A stretch of 64,000 bases of DNA from Acidobacteriaceae bacterium (GTDB taxonomy: Bacteria > Acidobacteriota > Terriglobia > Terriglobales > Acidobacteriaceae). Position 1 is the first letter of the stretch. Each line of letters opens with the position of its first letter. A program made the translations under genes and the position numbers. The notes under the pieces are model-generated. The model was not told where the DNA came from and did no database searches. It worked only from the letters and a program-made list of their open reading frames with translations. The DNA lies in NCBI GenBank assembly GCA_003152695.1, contig PMAT01000115.1, forward strand, positions 68,310-132,309, read 5' to 3'. Shown one piece after another: positions 52,526 to 59,471 of the stretch.

Positions 52526-52842
52526 TCCAACTTAAAACCAGCCTTGCGCTGTTTGAGTATTTCCTGCTGGTCGAGCAACGCCCTCATTGCATCACGCGAC
52601 TCCCGTATGGCCTTCACGTCTAGGCCCTCCAGGTTCTTAAGGCTGTGGGTAGGGGCGTAACGTTTGTCGGGTTCCTCCTCGGGGAACTGAATGTGTTCTG
52701 GAAATTGTACGGCTTGCGTGGCCTCAAATAGGGCTTGATACATCTTTATGGATAATGAGCGCCTGCGTTCAATCTCTCGCTGGTTTTCCTCCCACTCAAG
52801 CAAAATTTCGCCCTCCTCTTTGCGAATCTCGTCTCTGGTCAT
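52522..52842 (-). CDS. Small helical/coiled-coil hypothetical protein (transposon cargo)
   Basis: 106 residues from ATG 52842, with a perfect AGGAGGT six bases upstream. Charged helical N-terminal part (RKEEGEILLEWEENQREIERRRSL) likely forms a coiled coil. No family recognised. Divergent from the transposase promoter region. Confidence 0.6.
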   Translation of the reverse strand: MTRDEIRKEEGEILLEWEENQREIERRRSLSIKMYQALFEATQAVQFPEHIQFPEEEPDKRYAPTHSLKNLEGLDVKAIRESRDAMRALLDQQEILKQRKAGFKLD

Positions 52843-52903
52843 GTAGTACCTCCTAGCCGAAGAGTAGCACAAAGAACATCTGCGGGAATCTTCATTTTTT
52901 CCC

Positions 52904-52932
52904 TTGACATCCGTATTTTGCTCAAGCATAAT
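52904..52932 (+). promoter_or_regulatory. Strong transposase promoter
   Basis: TTGACA (52904), 17-base spacer, CATAAT (52927-52932). Predicted start near 52939, only about four bases before the transposase ATG, implying a nearly leaderless mRNA. Confidence 0.65.
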
Positions 52933-52942
52933 ATCTTCTGTT

Positions 52943-53797
52943 ATGAATTGCTTATCTATTCAAAAGAGAAGTTTCATAGTACGAACTCTGGTTGAAGGAA
53001 ACTCGGTTCGCGCCACTGCTCGGTTGGCCGACGTGTCCAAAGTCACCGTGTTGAAACTGATCTCCGATCTCGGATATGCCACCTATGCGTTCCATGACCG
53101 CAACGTGCGCAATGTTCGTGTCCGCCGCTTGCAGTGCGACGAAATCTGGCAATTCATCGGGGCTAAGAAGCGGAACGTGACGCCCGAGCAGGAACAGGCG
53201 GGCTGGGGCGACTCTTGGACGTGGACCGCGATTGATGCGGATACCAAACTGTGCGTCTCCTATCTCGTTGGCGGACGCGATGCAGGATGGGCGCAAGTAT
53301 TCATGGAGGATTGCGCCAGCCGTATTAAGGGCCGCGTACAGATCACCACAGACGGCCATCGCGCGTATCTTGAGGCTGTCGAGGGTGCGTTTGGAATCGA
53401 CTGCGATTACGCGATGCTCCAAAAAATCTACGGTGCTCCGTCCGACGAAGAGACACGGCGCTATTCCCCGGCCCGCTGCATTGGTGCCGACATGAAGGTT
53501 GTATCCGGCAACCCGGACCCGAGGCACGTCAGCACGTCATTTGTGGAACGCCAGAATCTCACAATGCGCATGTCGATGCGCCGCTTCACGCGGTTAAGCA
53601 ATGGTTTCTCAAAAAAGCTGGAGAACCACCGCTGTATGGTCGCCCTGTTCTATGCCTATTACAACTGGTGCCGGGTACATCAAACGCTGCGCGTCACGCC
53701 AGCGATGGAAGCTGGCCTAACCGATCACGTGTGGTCGCCGGAAGAACTGGTCGAGGGGCTGATTCCATACGCTTGCGCGAAGTCATCCCAGGCCTGA
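52943..53797 (+). CDS. IS1-family DDE transposase
   Basis: 284 residues from ATG 52943. N-terminal helix-turn-helix (GNSVRATARLADVSKVTVLKL), then the catalytic triad: Asp in LQCDEIWQF, Asp in ITTDGHRAY and Glu in SFVERQNLTMRMSMRR. The last motif and the KLENH/YYNWCRVHQTLR end are typical of IS1-like transposases encoded by a single frame. It appears intact. Its 3' end overlaps the convergent Ntn-hydrolase-like gene by 73 bases. Confidence 0.9.
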   Translation: MNCLSIQKRSFIVRTLVEGNSVRATARLADVSKVTVLKLISDLGYATYAFHDRNVRNVRVRRLQCDEIWQFIGAKKRNVTPEQEQAGWGDSWTWTAIDADTKLCVSYLVGGRDAGWAQVFMEDCASRIKGRVQITTDGHRAYLEAVEGAFGIDCDYAMLQKIYGAPSDEETRRYSPARCIGADMKVVSGNPDPRHVSTSFVERQNLTMRMSMRRFTRLSNGFSKKLENHRCMVALFYAYYNWCRVHQTLRVTPAMEAGLTDHVWSPEELVEGLIPYACAKSSQA

Positions 53798-54582
53798 GCG
53801 CTGTCCAGATCGCTGGTTGGCCTGGGCATGTGCCCTGTAAGCCAACTCGAAAGAAGCGGCCTATCTCCGCCAACAGATACCATTGGCTGGTTGTAGCGGA
53901 GCAATATCGCTTGATGCCGCTGCCCCACGACCGGAGAGCGCTCCGCAAAGCGTTTCGCCTCATGCACGTGGTACGCGGTCCGCTGAACCGACATGAAGCT
54001 GTTCTGCTCGCGCATGTTAAGCCAGTCGCGTGCGAGTTCCTCGCCAGCGCCGCCAGTGAAGAATCCAGGGCTTGTCTGTCGTTGTGTGTTTACGCAATCC
54101 GTGTAAAGCAGAATAGGGCTGCCGGTGAGACTGAAGCCACCAATTATGAGCCGCGTCGGGATTAGGAGATCGCCGATTCTCGCCTTGATCGCCTCCCGCT
54201 CTATCAGATTTGGGTCGTGTAAAAACTCGTCCAGCCCGATACGGTACTCGGCCAAGACTTCTCTCCGCATCCACGTCCTGACATATTCCCCGGTTTCCGC
54301 AAGGGCTAGCTCGATTAGGTCGATGCGGTTCGGGTCATCGGGAGAAATCCGGTTCATCAAGTGGTAGAGCTGGCTTACGACTTGTACGGATGTGCTGATG
54401 TCAGCAGCAATCGCACCATAGAAACCAAGCGGCAGGTCGAACAATTTGCTCCCGGCTAGATTGCTGGTGATCGGAGTATTTGCGGCATCAGTCCACGTAA
54501 CAAGCGTGTCAGCGCACAGTACAATGCTTCCCGTTTGGGTGATGTGGCTGGCCCCGCAGATCGCTCCTATCGTGACGGTCAC
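53725..54582 (-). CDS. Proteasome/HslV-like Ntn-hydrolase candidate (transposon cargo)
   Basis: 285 residues from GTG 54582, chosen because GAGGGGG lies 7-8 bases upstream; the frame is open to 54705. The mature start would read Thr2-Val-Thr-Ile-Gly, like HslV where removal of Met exposes the Thr nucleophile, followed by GSIVLCADTLVTW, which resembles the proteasome beta/HslV strand with its catalytic Asp. Then SKLFDLPLGFYGAIAAD corresponds to the next strand pair. The C-terminal half (KARIGDLLIPTRLIIGGFS, TGGAGEELARDWLNMRE) also keeps an Ntn-like Gly-rich strand. The family call is by motif only. The last 73 bases overlap the transposase gene antisense. Confidence 0.6.
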   Translation of the reverse strand: MTVTIGAICGASHITQTGSIVLCADTLVTWTDAANTPITSNLAGSKLFDLPLGFYGAIAADISTSVQVVSQLYHLMNRISPDDPNRIDLIELALAETGEYVRTWMRREVLAEYRIGLDEFLHDPNLIEREAIKARIGDLLIPTRLIIGGFSLTGSPILLYTDCVNTQRQTSPGFFTGGAGEELARDWLNMREQNSFMSVQRTAYHVHEAKRFAERSPVVGQRHQAILLRYNQPMVSVGGDRPLLSSWLTGHMPRPTSDLDSAQAWDDFAQAYGISPSTSSSGDHT

Positions 54583-54743
54583 GGGCGACACCCCCTCGCG
54601 CCGCCGTGCCGATGTTACCCTGACGTTTCCGTGCCACACGCGCGGCGGGCGCACGCCATAAGTTACACATCCGCCGGGGTGGGGCAGTGGGCTTGCAGAG
54701 GACACAGATATTCCTTATGATCTGAATTGTCCAATGCAGACCT

Positions 54744-54777
54744 AATGCCCCGCCTGTCAGCGGGGTGTTTCTTTCTG
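54744..54777 (+). terminator. Terminator-like hairpin
   Basis: CCCCGC-CTGTCA-GCGGGG followed by TGTTTCTTTCT on the plus strand. Confidence 0.6.
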
Positions 54778-54822
54778 GTTCGAATCTTATCATTCCTGCC
54801 GTGCTAAAATCCCCGTGAATTG

Positions 54823-54853
54823 AAAAGGCCGCCTTGGGTGAAGGCGACCTTTT
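54823..54853. terminator. Near-perfect inverted repeat, possible bidirectional terminator
   Basis: AAAAGGCCGCCTT / AAGGCGACCTTTT: 13-base arms with one mismatch around GGGTG; T-runs on both strands. Confidence 0.5.
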
Positions 54854-55038
54854 AGGCCAAACTTTGATTGGGGCTTGGTGGTTCTTAGCAAACCCACCTT
54901 AGCAACAACCCCCATTCAGAGTCAAGGGTGACGTGCGCCCTTCAAGGGAGCGCTTCGTTGATACCTTGCGGCATATGGTCACCGCCGACCCGGTGAACGT
55001 TTGAAGAATTGACCGCAGTATAGAAAAGGAAAAATCCA

Positions 55039-55233
55039 ATGGCAGAAACAACGTATTGCCCAGAATGCAAGAAGGGCGTTATGGAAATCGGAAACGCCGT
55101 TTTCACCATTCCAGCGCTCATGGACAACAGCTTCAGCAATCAGCCTCCCATTAGTGATCGGGTTGGTATGCCAGTGAGGACTGCGATCTGTCCTGAGTGT
55201 CGTTACGTGAAACTATTTGTTGTGAAGATGTGA
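55039..55233 (+). CDS. Small zinc-ribbon protein (transposon cargo)
   Basis: 64 residues. Two CPEC knuckles (YCPECKKGVMEIG and ICPECRYVKLFVV) about 42 residues apart, a typical four-Cys zinc ribbon. AAGGAAAAATCCA upstream of the ATG. Function unknown; lies between the Ntn-hydrolase-like and ClpP-like genes. Confidence 0.7.
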   Translation: MAETTYCPECKKGVMEIGNAVFTIPALMDNSFSNQPPISDRVGMPVRTAICPECRYVKLFVVKM

Positions 55234-55321
55234 TGTCCACGCTTCGCAGTAGAGCTTGAATTCGCGGCTCGTTCAGCGAGTCGAGGGTGACATACTTTTC
55301 TGTTGGGCTATCTTTGCTCAT
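55151..55321 (-). CDS. Possible small protein antisense to the zinc-ribbon gene
   Basis: 56 residues from ATG 55321, with GAGAGAGAGACG upstream. N terminus SKDSPTEKYVTLDSLNEPRI looks like a real soluble segment; the C-terminal half is antisense to the zinc-ribbon gene over 83 bases. No family recognised. Confidence 0.35.
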   Translation of the reverse strand: MSKDSPTEKYVTLDSLNEPRIQALLRSVDITSSQQIVSRNDTQDRSQSSLAYQPDH

Positions 55322-55387
55322 GGTCGTCTCTCTCTCTTTCATATAACAAATTGTAATGAGGTATATCCCCAAGAAGGAGGCTTCTCA

Positions 55388-55669
55388 ATGTGGATGAAAC
55401 GCATTGCTGTATTGGCTGTAAGTTTTGCCTTGGTTGCTATCCTGTTTTCACAGGAGAAAGCATCGACAAGGACCTCTCCGCCGCCCACTGGCTACCAACT
55501 AGTCGCCGCCCCGATCACGGTCAGCAGTAGTGGCAAGACGTGGGAAGAACACCGTGTTTTTCTTGTGGATTCCTCGACCGGCAACGTGTGGGAATACCTT
55601 GCCGAGAGAGTCGATAACGAGCACGTCTTTCACCCCGCAAGTTTTCAGCCTGTTCCCATCAAAAAATAA
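55388..55669 (+). CDS. Small secreted protein (transposon cargo)
   Basis: 93 residues from ATG 55388, with AAGGAGG nine bases upstream. Signal peptide (IAVLAVSFALVAILFSQ), then a short domain with SGKTWEEHRVFLVDSSTGNVWEY. No cysteines. Unknown function; first of two plus-strand genes leading to the ClpP-like gene. Confidence 0.65.
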   Translation: MWMKRIAVLAVSFALVAILFSQEKASTRTSPPPTGYQLVAAPITVSSSGKTWEEHRVFLVDSSTGNVWEYLAERVDNEHVFHPASFQPVPIKK

Positions 55670-55729
55670 GGTACGGGCTGTTCAGCAACACACGATTATG
55701 GAATCGCGCTTCTCGAAAAGGAAATGTAC

Positions 55730-56338
55730 ATGACTACAACGCCAGAATCGTCTACGCCGCCATCAACACCAGGAGATGTGTATGCCGTCTTTTGCGGACA
55801 GATAAACGAGGGGAGCGTACAGGATCTTCTTTCCAACCTCGCAACGGCAACAGGGAAGAACCAGAACGTCCACCTCCTGTTTCAATCTTCCGGTGGCTCG
55901 GTTGGGGATGGAGTCTGTCTCTACAATTTCTTCAAATCATTGTCAGTGGAGTTGACCATCTACAACGTAGGTTCCATAAGCTCCGCAGGTGTAATCGCTT
56001 ATTTGGGAGCCAGACGCCGTGTAACCAGCTCCCGTGCAATATTCATGATCCACCGCGTAGCGGCGCGGATGGGAGAGGTGCCCGCTATGGTAATGAAGGG
56101 GATCACGAAGAACCTTATCCTGAACGATGAACGATGCGAGTCTATCCTGAAGGAAAATGTCACCCTGCTCGGCGGTCAAAAATGGTCTGATCTGGATTAC
56201 TACGACTTCTTTTTTTCTGGAAAAGAAGCGGTAGATATTGGCTTGGCGCATGAAATTGGCGAGTTTTCTCCTCCACCTAGAAGTCGCGTTTACCATTTCT
56301 TTGACCAACATCGGGACAGTCACCCGATTACCTCGTAG
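55730..56338 (+). CDS. ClpP-like serine protease (transposon cargo)
   Basis: 202 residues from ATG 55730 (ATG 55724 sits too close to AAGGAA). ClpP/crotonase fold: FQSSGGSVGDGVCLYNFFKSL (oxyanion-side Gly-rich strand), SISSAGVIAYLGARRRV with the likely nucleophile Ser, FMIHRVAA with the His, and FFSGKEAVDIGLAHEI near the end, matching the ClpP pattern of FxxxxEAxxxGLxD. No signal peptide, so cytoplasmic. No Clp ATPase in the element. Similar orphan ClpP-like proteins occur in phages and mobile DNA. Confidence 0.8.
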   Translation: MTTTPESSTPPSTPGDVYAVFCGQINEGSVQDLLSNLATATGKNQNVHLLFQSSGGSVGDGVCLYNFFKSLSVELTIYNVGSISSAGVIAYLGARRRVTSSRAIFMIHRVAARMGEVPAMVMKGITKNLILNDERCESILKENVTLLGGQKWSDLDYYDFFFSGKEAVDIGLAHEIGEFSPPPRSRVYHFFDQHRDSHPITS

Positions 56339-56460
56339 AGAATCAGACCGAATACGCCCAACTCGATGAGCCGATCCCAAGGACCGTATTCGTGCGAGAG
56401 AAGATGTTTGGCGATTACTCCGAGCATCAGCAGATAGGCGACCGCCCTCCGACGAGTCAT
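56320..56460 (-). CDS. 46-residue membrane peptide (transposon cargo)
   Basis: From ATG 56460. RRRAVAYLLMLGVIAKHLLS and a second hydrophobic stretch IELGVFGLILYEVIG. Its end overlaps the ClpP-like gene 3' end by 19 bases, convergent. No clear ribosome site. Confidence 0.4.
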   Translation of the reverse strand: MTRRRAVAYLLMLGVIAKHLLSHEYGPWDRLIELGVFGLILYEVIG

Positions 56461-56542
56461 CTTATCCGCTCACCCGTGGAAAACCAAACGGCAACGCCTT
56501 ATCCCGCCAATTGCCGCGAAATCCCGCCACTTCCCGCCAAAG

Positions 56543-56563
56543 ATTTCAAACTGTACCATTACC
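56543..56563 (-). repeat. Right terminal inverted repeat of the transposon
   Basis: 21 bases, perfect inverse of 52230-52250. Confidence 0.88.
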
Positions 56564-56571
56564 GGAGTTCG
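56564..56571 (+). repeat. Right target-site duplication
   Basis: GGAGTTCG, identical to 52222-52229. Confidence 0.85.
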
Positions 56572-56659
56572 CCAACGGTTACGCAAGCGCCTCCTGGCGA
56601 ACGCCCTCTGGCGCCAATTGGAAATGGTTCGCTGAGGGTTTGCTGAAGCGGCCTACCCT

Positions 56660-56726
56660 ATAGTGGTGGGATCCCCCACTATGGGGCCCCAGCCCTGTAC
56701 ACCAAGTCTAAAACTGCTTTAGACTT
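56660..56726. repeat. Two perfect palindromes upstream of tRNA-Leu
   Basis: ATAGTGG / CCACTAT (56660-56682) and AAGTCTAAA / TTTAGACTT (56704-56726). No gene is seen in 56572-56789; these could end transcripts arriving from the left or belong to the CTAAA/TTTAG hairpin family. Confidence 0.55.
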
Positions 56727-56789
56727 GTCTTGGCCGGAGTTGTGCTGCGCAGGCAGCTCAAGTTCATGGGTCGTCGTTTAGCTAAACCT

Positions 56790-56874
56790 GCGAGAGTGGC
56801 GGAATTGGCAGACGCACCAGACTTAGGATCTGGCGGGGAAACCCGTGGGGGTTCGAGTCCCCCCTTTCGCACCA
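56790..56874 (+). tRNA. tRNA-Leu (anticodon TAG)
   Basis: 85 bases with encoded CCA. Acceptor GCGAGAG pairs with CTTTCGC; D-loop GGCGGAATTGGCAGACGC; anticodon loop CTTAGGA; long class II variable arm (GCGGGGAAACCCGT); T-arm GGGGGTTCGAGTCCCCC. All leucine tRNA hallmarks are present. Confidence 0.97.
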
Positions 56875-56997
56875 ACGCCTGCACGTCCACGGGCCGCCGC
56901 GCCTGATTACTGCCCTCCGCCCTGGCTCACACCCACCTGTGACCGAAATCACCGAAGTAAGTTCAACCGCCAAGCAGAATGATCTCAGAGGTGTGGT

Positions 56998-57141
56998 ATG
57001 CCAGTGCTGGTAATTGCCGTGGTTTTCTTCCTGATTTTCCTGGTGATGGGCGTGATGGGCATTTCGGCGATGGTGGCCGAGCATCGCGGCAAGCTGTTCA
57101 GCGGGAAGTGGAGCGACCTGCCGAAACCCGCGAAGCGATAG
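56998..57141 (+). CDS. 47-residue single-span membrane protein
   Basis: From ATG 56998, with AGAGGT upstream. Hydrophobic helix [23 protein letters not shown] followed by a basic tail ending SDLPKPAKR. No family recognised; small size and clear ribosome site suggest a real short gene between the tRNA and the convergent metallopeptidase. Confidence 0.6.
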   Translation: MPVLVIAVVFFLIFLVMGVMGISAMVAEHRGKLFSGKWSDLPKPAKR

Positions 57142-57180
57142 TTCACGCGGTCTCCATCTGGCGCGACAGTGTGGGGCGCG

Positions 57181-57711
57181 CTATACCGCCTGCAGAACCC
57201 GCGAGAGGCAATCTTCGCAGAAGCCGCTGTCTTTGATGTCGATCCATTCCACCGCGTGGGCCGGGGCCATGGCACAGCGATAGTCCTGGCAATGGGTAAG
57301 GCTCAAGGTGTGTCCCAGTTCATGCACGGTCTCGATCAAGAGCCGGTTGGCGAGCACATCCGCATCCGGCGGCAGACCGTAGAATTCCTGCCGCAAACGA
57401 TGATAGGAAACTAGCGCTCCGGCGCCGCCCAACTGGGCTTCCCCAAAAACGAAAGTCAAAATTGGAATGTAGAGGTCCAATTCCGTGACCCCGACCAGGC
57501 GCCAGGTGCTGCCGCTGACGTACTTCTGCATCCTGGCCAGAATTTCGGAGGAGTGGTATTGCTGGCGTTCCGCGTGCCGCGCAAACGAAGGATCGATGGC
57601 TGGCCCCAGCACCTCGGTGGGCACACGAAACTTCTCGTGGAGCTCATGCTGCAACCATTCGAGCAGCCGCGCGTCCATGGTTCCCACCGGCAGGAGTTGA
57701 AGTTTTTTCAT
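57181..57711 (-). CDS. amzA: Archaemetzincin-type metallopeptidase
   Basis: 176 residues from ATG 57711. Complete family signature HELGHTLSLTHC...C then CEDC: three zinc His, the catalytic Glu, and the four Cys that bind a second zinc. Typical length. Its role in bacteria is unknown. A minisatellite begins at its start codon, so the promoter must lie within or beyond repeat sequence. Confidence 0.9.
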   Translation of the reverse strand: MKKLQLLPVGTMDARLLEWLQHELHEKFRVPTEVLGPAIDPSFARHAERQQYHSSEILARMQKYVSGSTWRLVGVTELDLYIPILTFVFGEAQLGGAGALVSYHRLRQEFYGLPPDADVLANRLLIETVHELGHTLSLTHCQDYRCAMAPAHAVEWIDIKDSGFCEDCLSRVLQAV

Positions 57712-57800
57712 AGCAACTAGCAACTAGCAATTAGCACTTAGCAATTGGCACTTAGCAATTGGCACTTAGCAATTGGCAATTGGCACTTAGCAATTAGCTC
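57712..57800. repeat. Minisatellite A (AGCAATTGGCACTT type)
   Basis: Tandem short units such as agcaactagca and agcaattggcactt, about 89 bases, abutting the archaemetzincin start. Inverse in sequence to minisatellite B. Confidence 0.8.
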
Positions 57801-58048
57801 CACTCCGGCTGTTATCCCGACCGAGCCCGCCGCGGCGGGCAAGTGGAGGGACCTGCTTTTGTGCCATCCAGAGTACCTGTGCCTAAAAGGGCAACGACCC
57901 AGCCGCGCAGCGGCGGCCTCGCCTTGAGCCCGGGGTGCCAACCCCGGGAAACCGAGCTAAGAGCGATTAGAAATTGGCCGTTAACTTTTAGCCTTTAGCA
58001 ATCAGGTCACCGATGAGAGCACTACCAAGAACTACTTCTGGTTTCTAA
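57801..58048. other. Gap between the minisatellites
   Basis: 248 bases, no gene. Contains gcccgccgcggcgggc (57825-57840), the intergenic-repeat-like head gttatcccgaccgag, and a perfect 8-bp hairpin cccggggt-gcca-accccggg (57929-57948). Confidence 0.55.
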
Positions 58049-58102
58049 GAGCTAATTGCTAATTGCTAAGTGCTAAGTGCTAGTTGCTAACCGCTAGTTG
58101 CT
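58049..58102. repeat. Minisatellite B, inverse of A, entering the response-regulator stop
   Basis: gagctaattgctaattgctaagtgctaagtgctagttgctaacc..., reverse complement type of A. It includes the TAG stop of the response regulator at 58094-58096. Confidence 0.8.
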
Positions 58103-59467
58103 GACCGCCAACTGCTCCTTCTCTTTTCTATTCCACCCGTACTTTTTCAGCTTGTGGTGCAAGGTGACGCGATCGATCTCCAGAATTTCGGCGGCCCGGG
58201 TCTGATTGTCGCCGCACTCCTCCAGTACCCGCAGAATGTGGGCGCGTTCGGCATCGTCAAGGCTGCGTACATCGCCTGTTCCCACGCCAGCGCTGTTCCT
58301 CGATCGCAGAACAAAATCCGGCTCGCGTAGCTCGGGCTCCTGCGCCACGACCATGGCCCGTTCGACCGCGTTTTCCAATTCGCGGATATTGCCCGGCCAA
58401 TTGTATTGTTGCAATTCATTCATCGCGGCCGGCGAGACCCGCGTGATCTTCTTGCTCATTTCGCGCGAGAACTTGCGGGTGAAGTGGTCCACCAGCAGGG
58501 GAATGTCTTCCCGGCGTTCGCGCAGCGGCGGAATCTCGATATGGAAAACGTTCAGCCGGTAGAAGAGGTCGGGACGGAACTTGCCCTCCTCGATCAGCTG
58601 CTCCAGGTTCTTGTTGGTGGCCGCGACCACGCGGAAATCGACGTGGATGGTTTGATTGCCGCCCACGCGCACAATCTCGCGCTCTTGCAGCACGCGCAGC
58701 AAGTCGGTTTGGGTCTTCAAGCTGATGTCGCCGATCTCGTCGAGGAACACGGTGCCGCCTTCGGCAATTTCGAACTTGCCTTTCTTGCGATACTGCGCCC
58801 CGGTGAACGCGCCTTTCTCGTGGCCGAACAGCTCGCTCTCCAACAGAGTTTCGGTTAGCGCGCCGCAATGGATGACCACCAGGGGATGAAAACGTCGCGG
58901 ACTTCCCGCATGAATGGCGCGCGCCACCAATTCCTTTCCGGTGCCGCTCTCGCCGGTGACCAGCACCGTGGCATCGGTGGGGGCAACCGTTTCGATGGAG
59001 TCGAAGACATGCTTCATGGCCGCGCTCTGTCCAATGATCTCGGAGGGATGCGCAATTTCGGCGACCGTCTCTTTCAGCCGGGTGTTCTCCTGCTGGGTGC
59101 GGCGATGCGACATGGCCTTGGCGATCAAGTGCGCGATTTCGTCCGGATCGAGCGGCTTATTGACGTAGTCATAGGCCCCATTCTTGAGCGCCGTAATGGC
59201 GGTTTCCACCGAGGCATAACCCGTCATGATGATGACCAGCATGTCCGGACAGATCTCGTGCAGGCGCCGCTGCAGTTCGATGCCGTCGGTGCCGCGCATC
59301 TTGATGTCCACCAGCGCGACATCGAAAGTCTGCTGGGCCACGCGCGTAAGCGCCTCATTGGCGTTCTCGGCCGTGGCCACCTCGTAGCCCTCTTCGGTGA
59401 ACCACTTGGCCAGCGAGTCACGCACACTGAGCTCATCATCCACGATCAGCAATTTGCCTTGCGTCAT
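58094..59467 (-). CDS. Sigma-54-dependent response regulator (NtrC family)
   Basis: 457 residues from ATG 59467. Receiver domain ([14 protein letters not shown], phospho-Asp in [10 protein letters not shown]), AAA+ domain with Walker [16 protein letters not shown], the sigma-54 contact loop EKGAFTGAQ, and [15 protein letters not shown], then a Fis-type HTH ([20 protein letters not shown]). Starts four bases after the kinase stop, so the kinase is its partner. It could in principle act at the sigma-54 promoters at 49.8-52.1 kb, but nothing in the sequence links them. Confidence 0.93.
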   Translation of the reverse strand: MTQGKLLIVDDELSVRDSLAKWFTEEGYEVATAENANEALTRVAQQTFDVALVDIKMRGTDGIELQRRLHEICPDMLVIIMTGYASVETAITALKNGAYDYVNKPLDPDEIAHLIAKAMSHRRTQQENTRLKETVAEIAHPSEIIGQSAAMKHVFDSIETVAPTDATVLVTGESGTGKELVARAIHAGSPRRFHPLVVIHCGALTETLLESELFGHEKGAFTGAQYRKKGKFEIAEGGTVFLDEIGDISLKTQTDLLRVLQEREIVRVGGNQTIHVDFRVVAATNKNLEQLIEEGKFRPDLFYRLNVFHIEIPPLRERREDIPLLVDHFTRKFSREMSKKITRVSPAAMNELQQYNWPGNIRELENAVERAMVVAQEPELREPDFVLRSRNSAGVGTGDVRSLDDAERAHILRVLEECGDNQTRAAEILEIDRVTLHHKLKKYGWNRKEKEQLAVSN

Positions 59468-59471
59468 TCTC

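Larger units (their letters stand above)
54583..55038. other. Non-coding centre of the transposon
   Basis: 456 bases without a supported gene; it contains two hairpins listed separately. The last 30 bases provide AAGGAAAAA for the zinc-ribbon gene. Confidence 0.5.
52230..56563. mobile_element. 4334-bp IS1-like cargo transposon
   Basis: Left end 52230-52250 begins GGTAATGGTACAG; right end 56543-56563 is its exact reverse complement over 21 bases. Both are flanked by the direct repeat GGAGTTCG. A GGTRATG terminus and an 8-9-bp duplication are what IS1-family elements give, and an IS1-type DDE transposase lies inside at 52943-53797. The element is far longer than a simple IS1 (about 0.8 kb) and carries up to eight additional small genes. 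Joining the flanks restores a sequence homologous to 51067-51085, so the boundaries are well supported. Cargo genes are compact, with several overlapping convergent ends. Confidence 0.88.
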
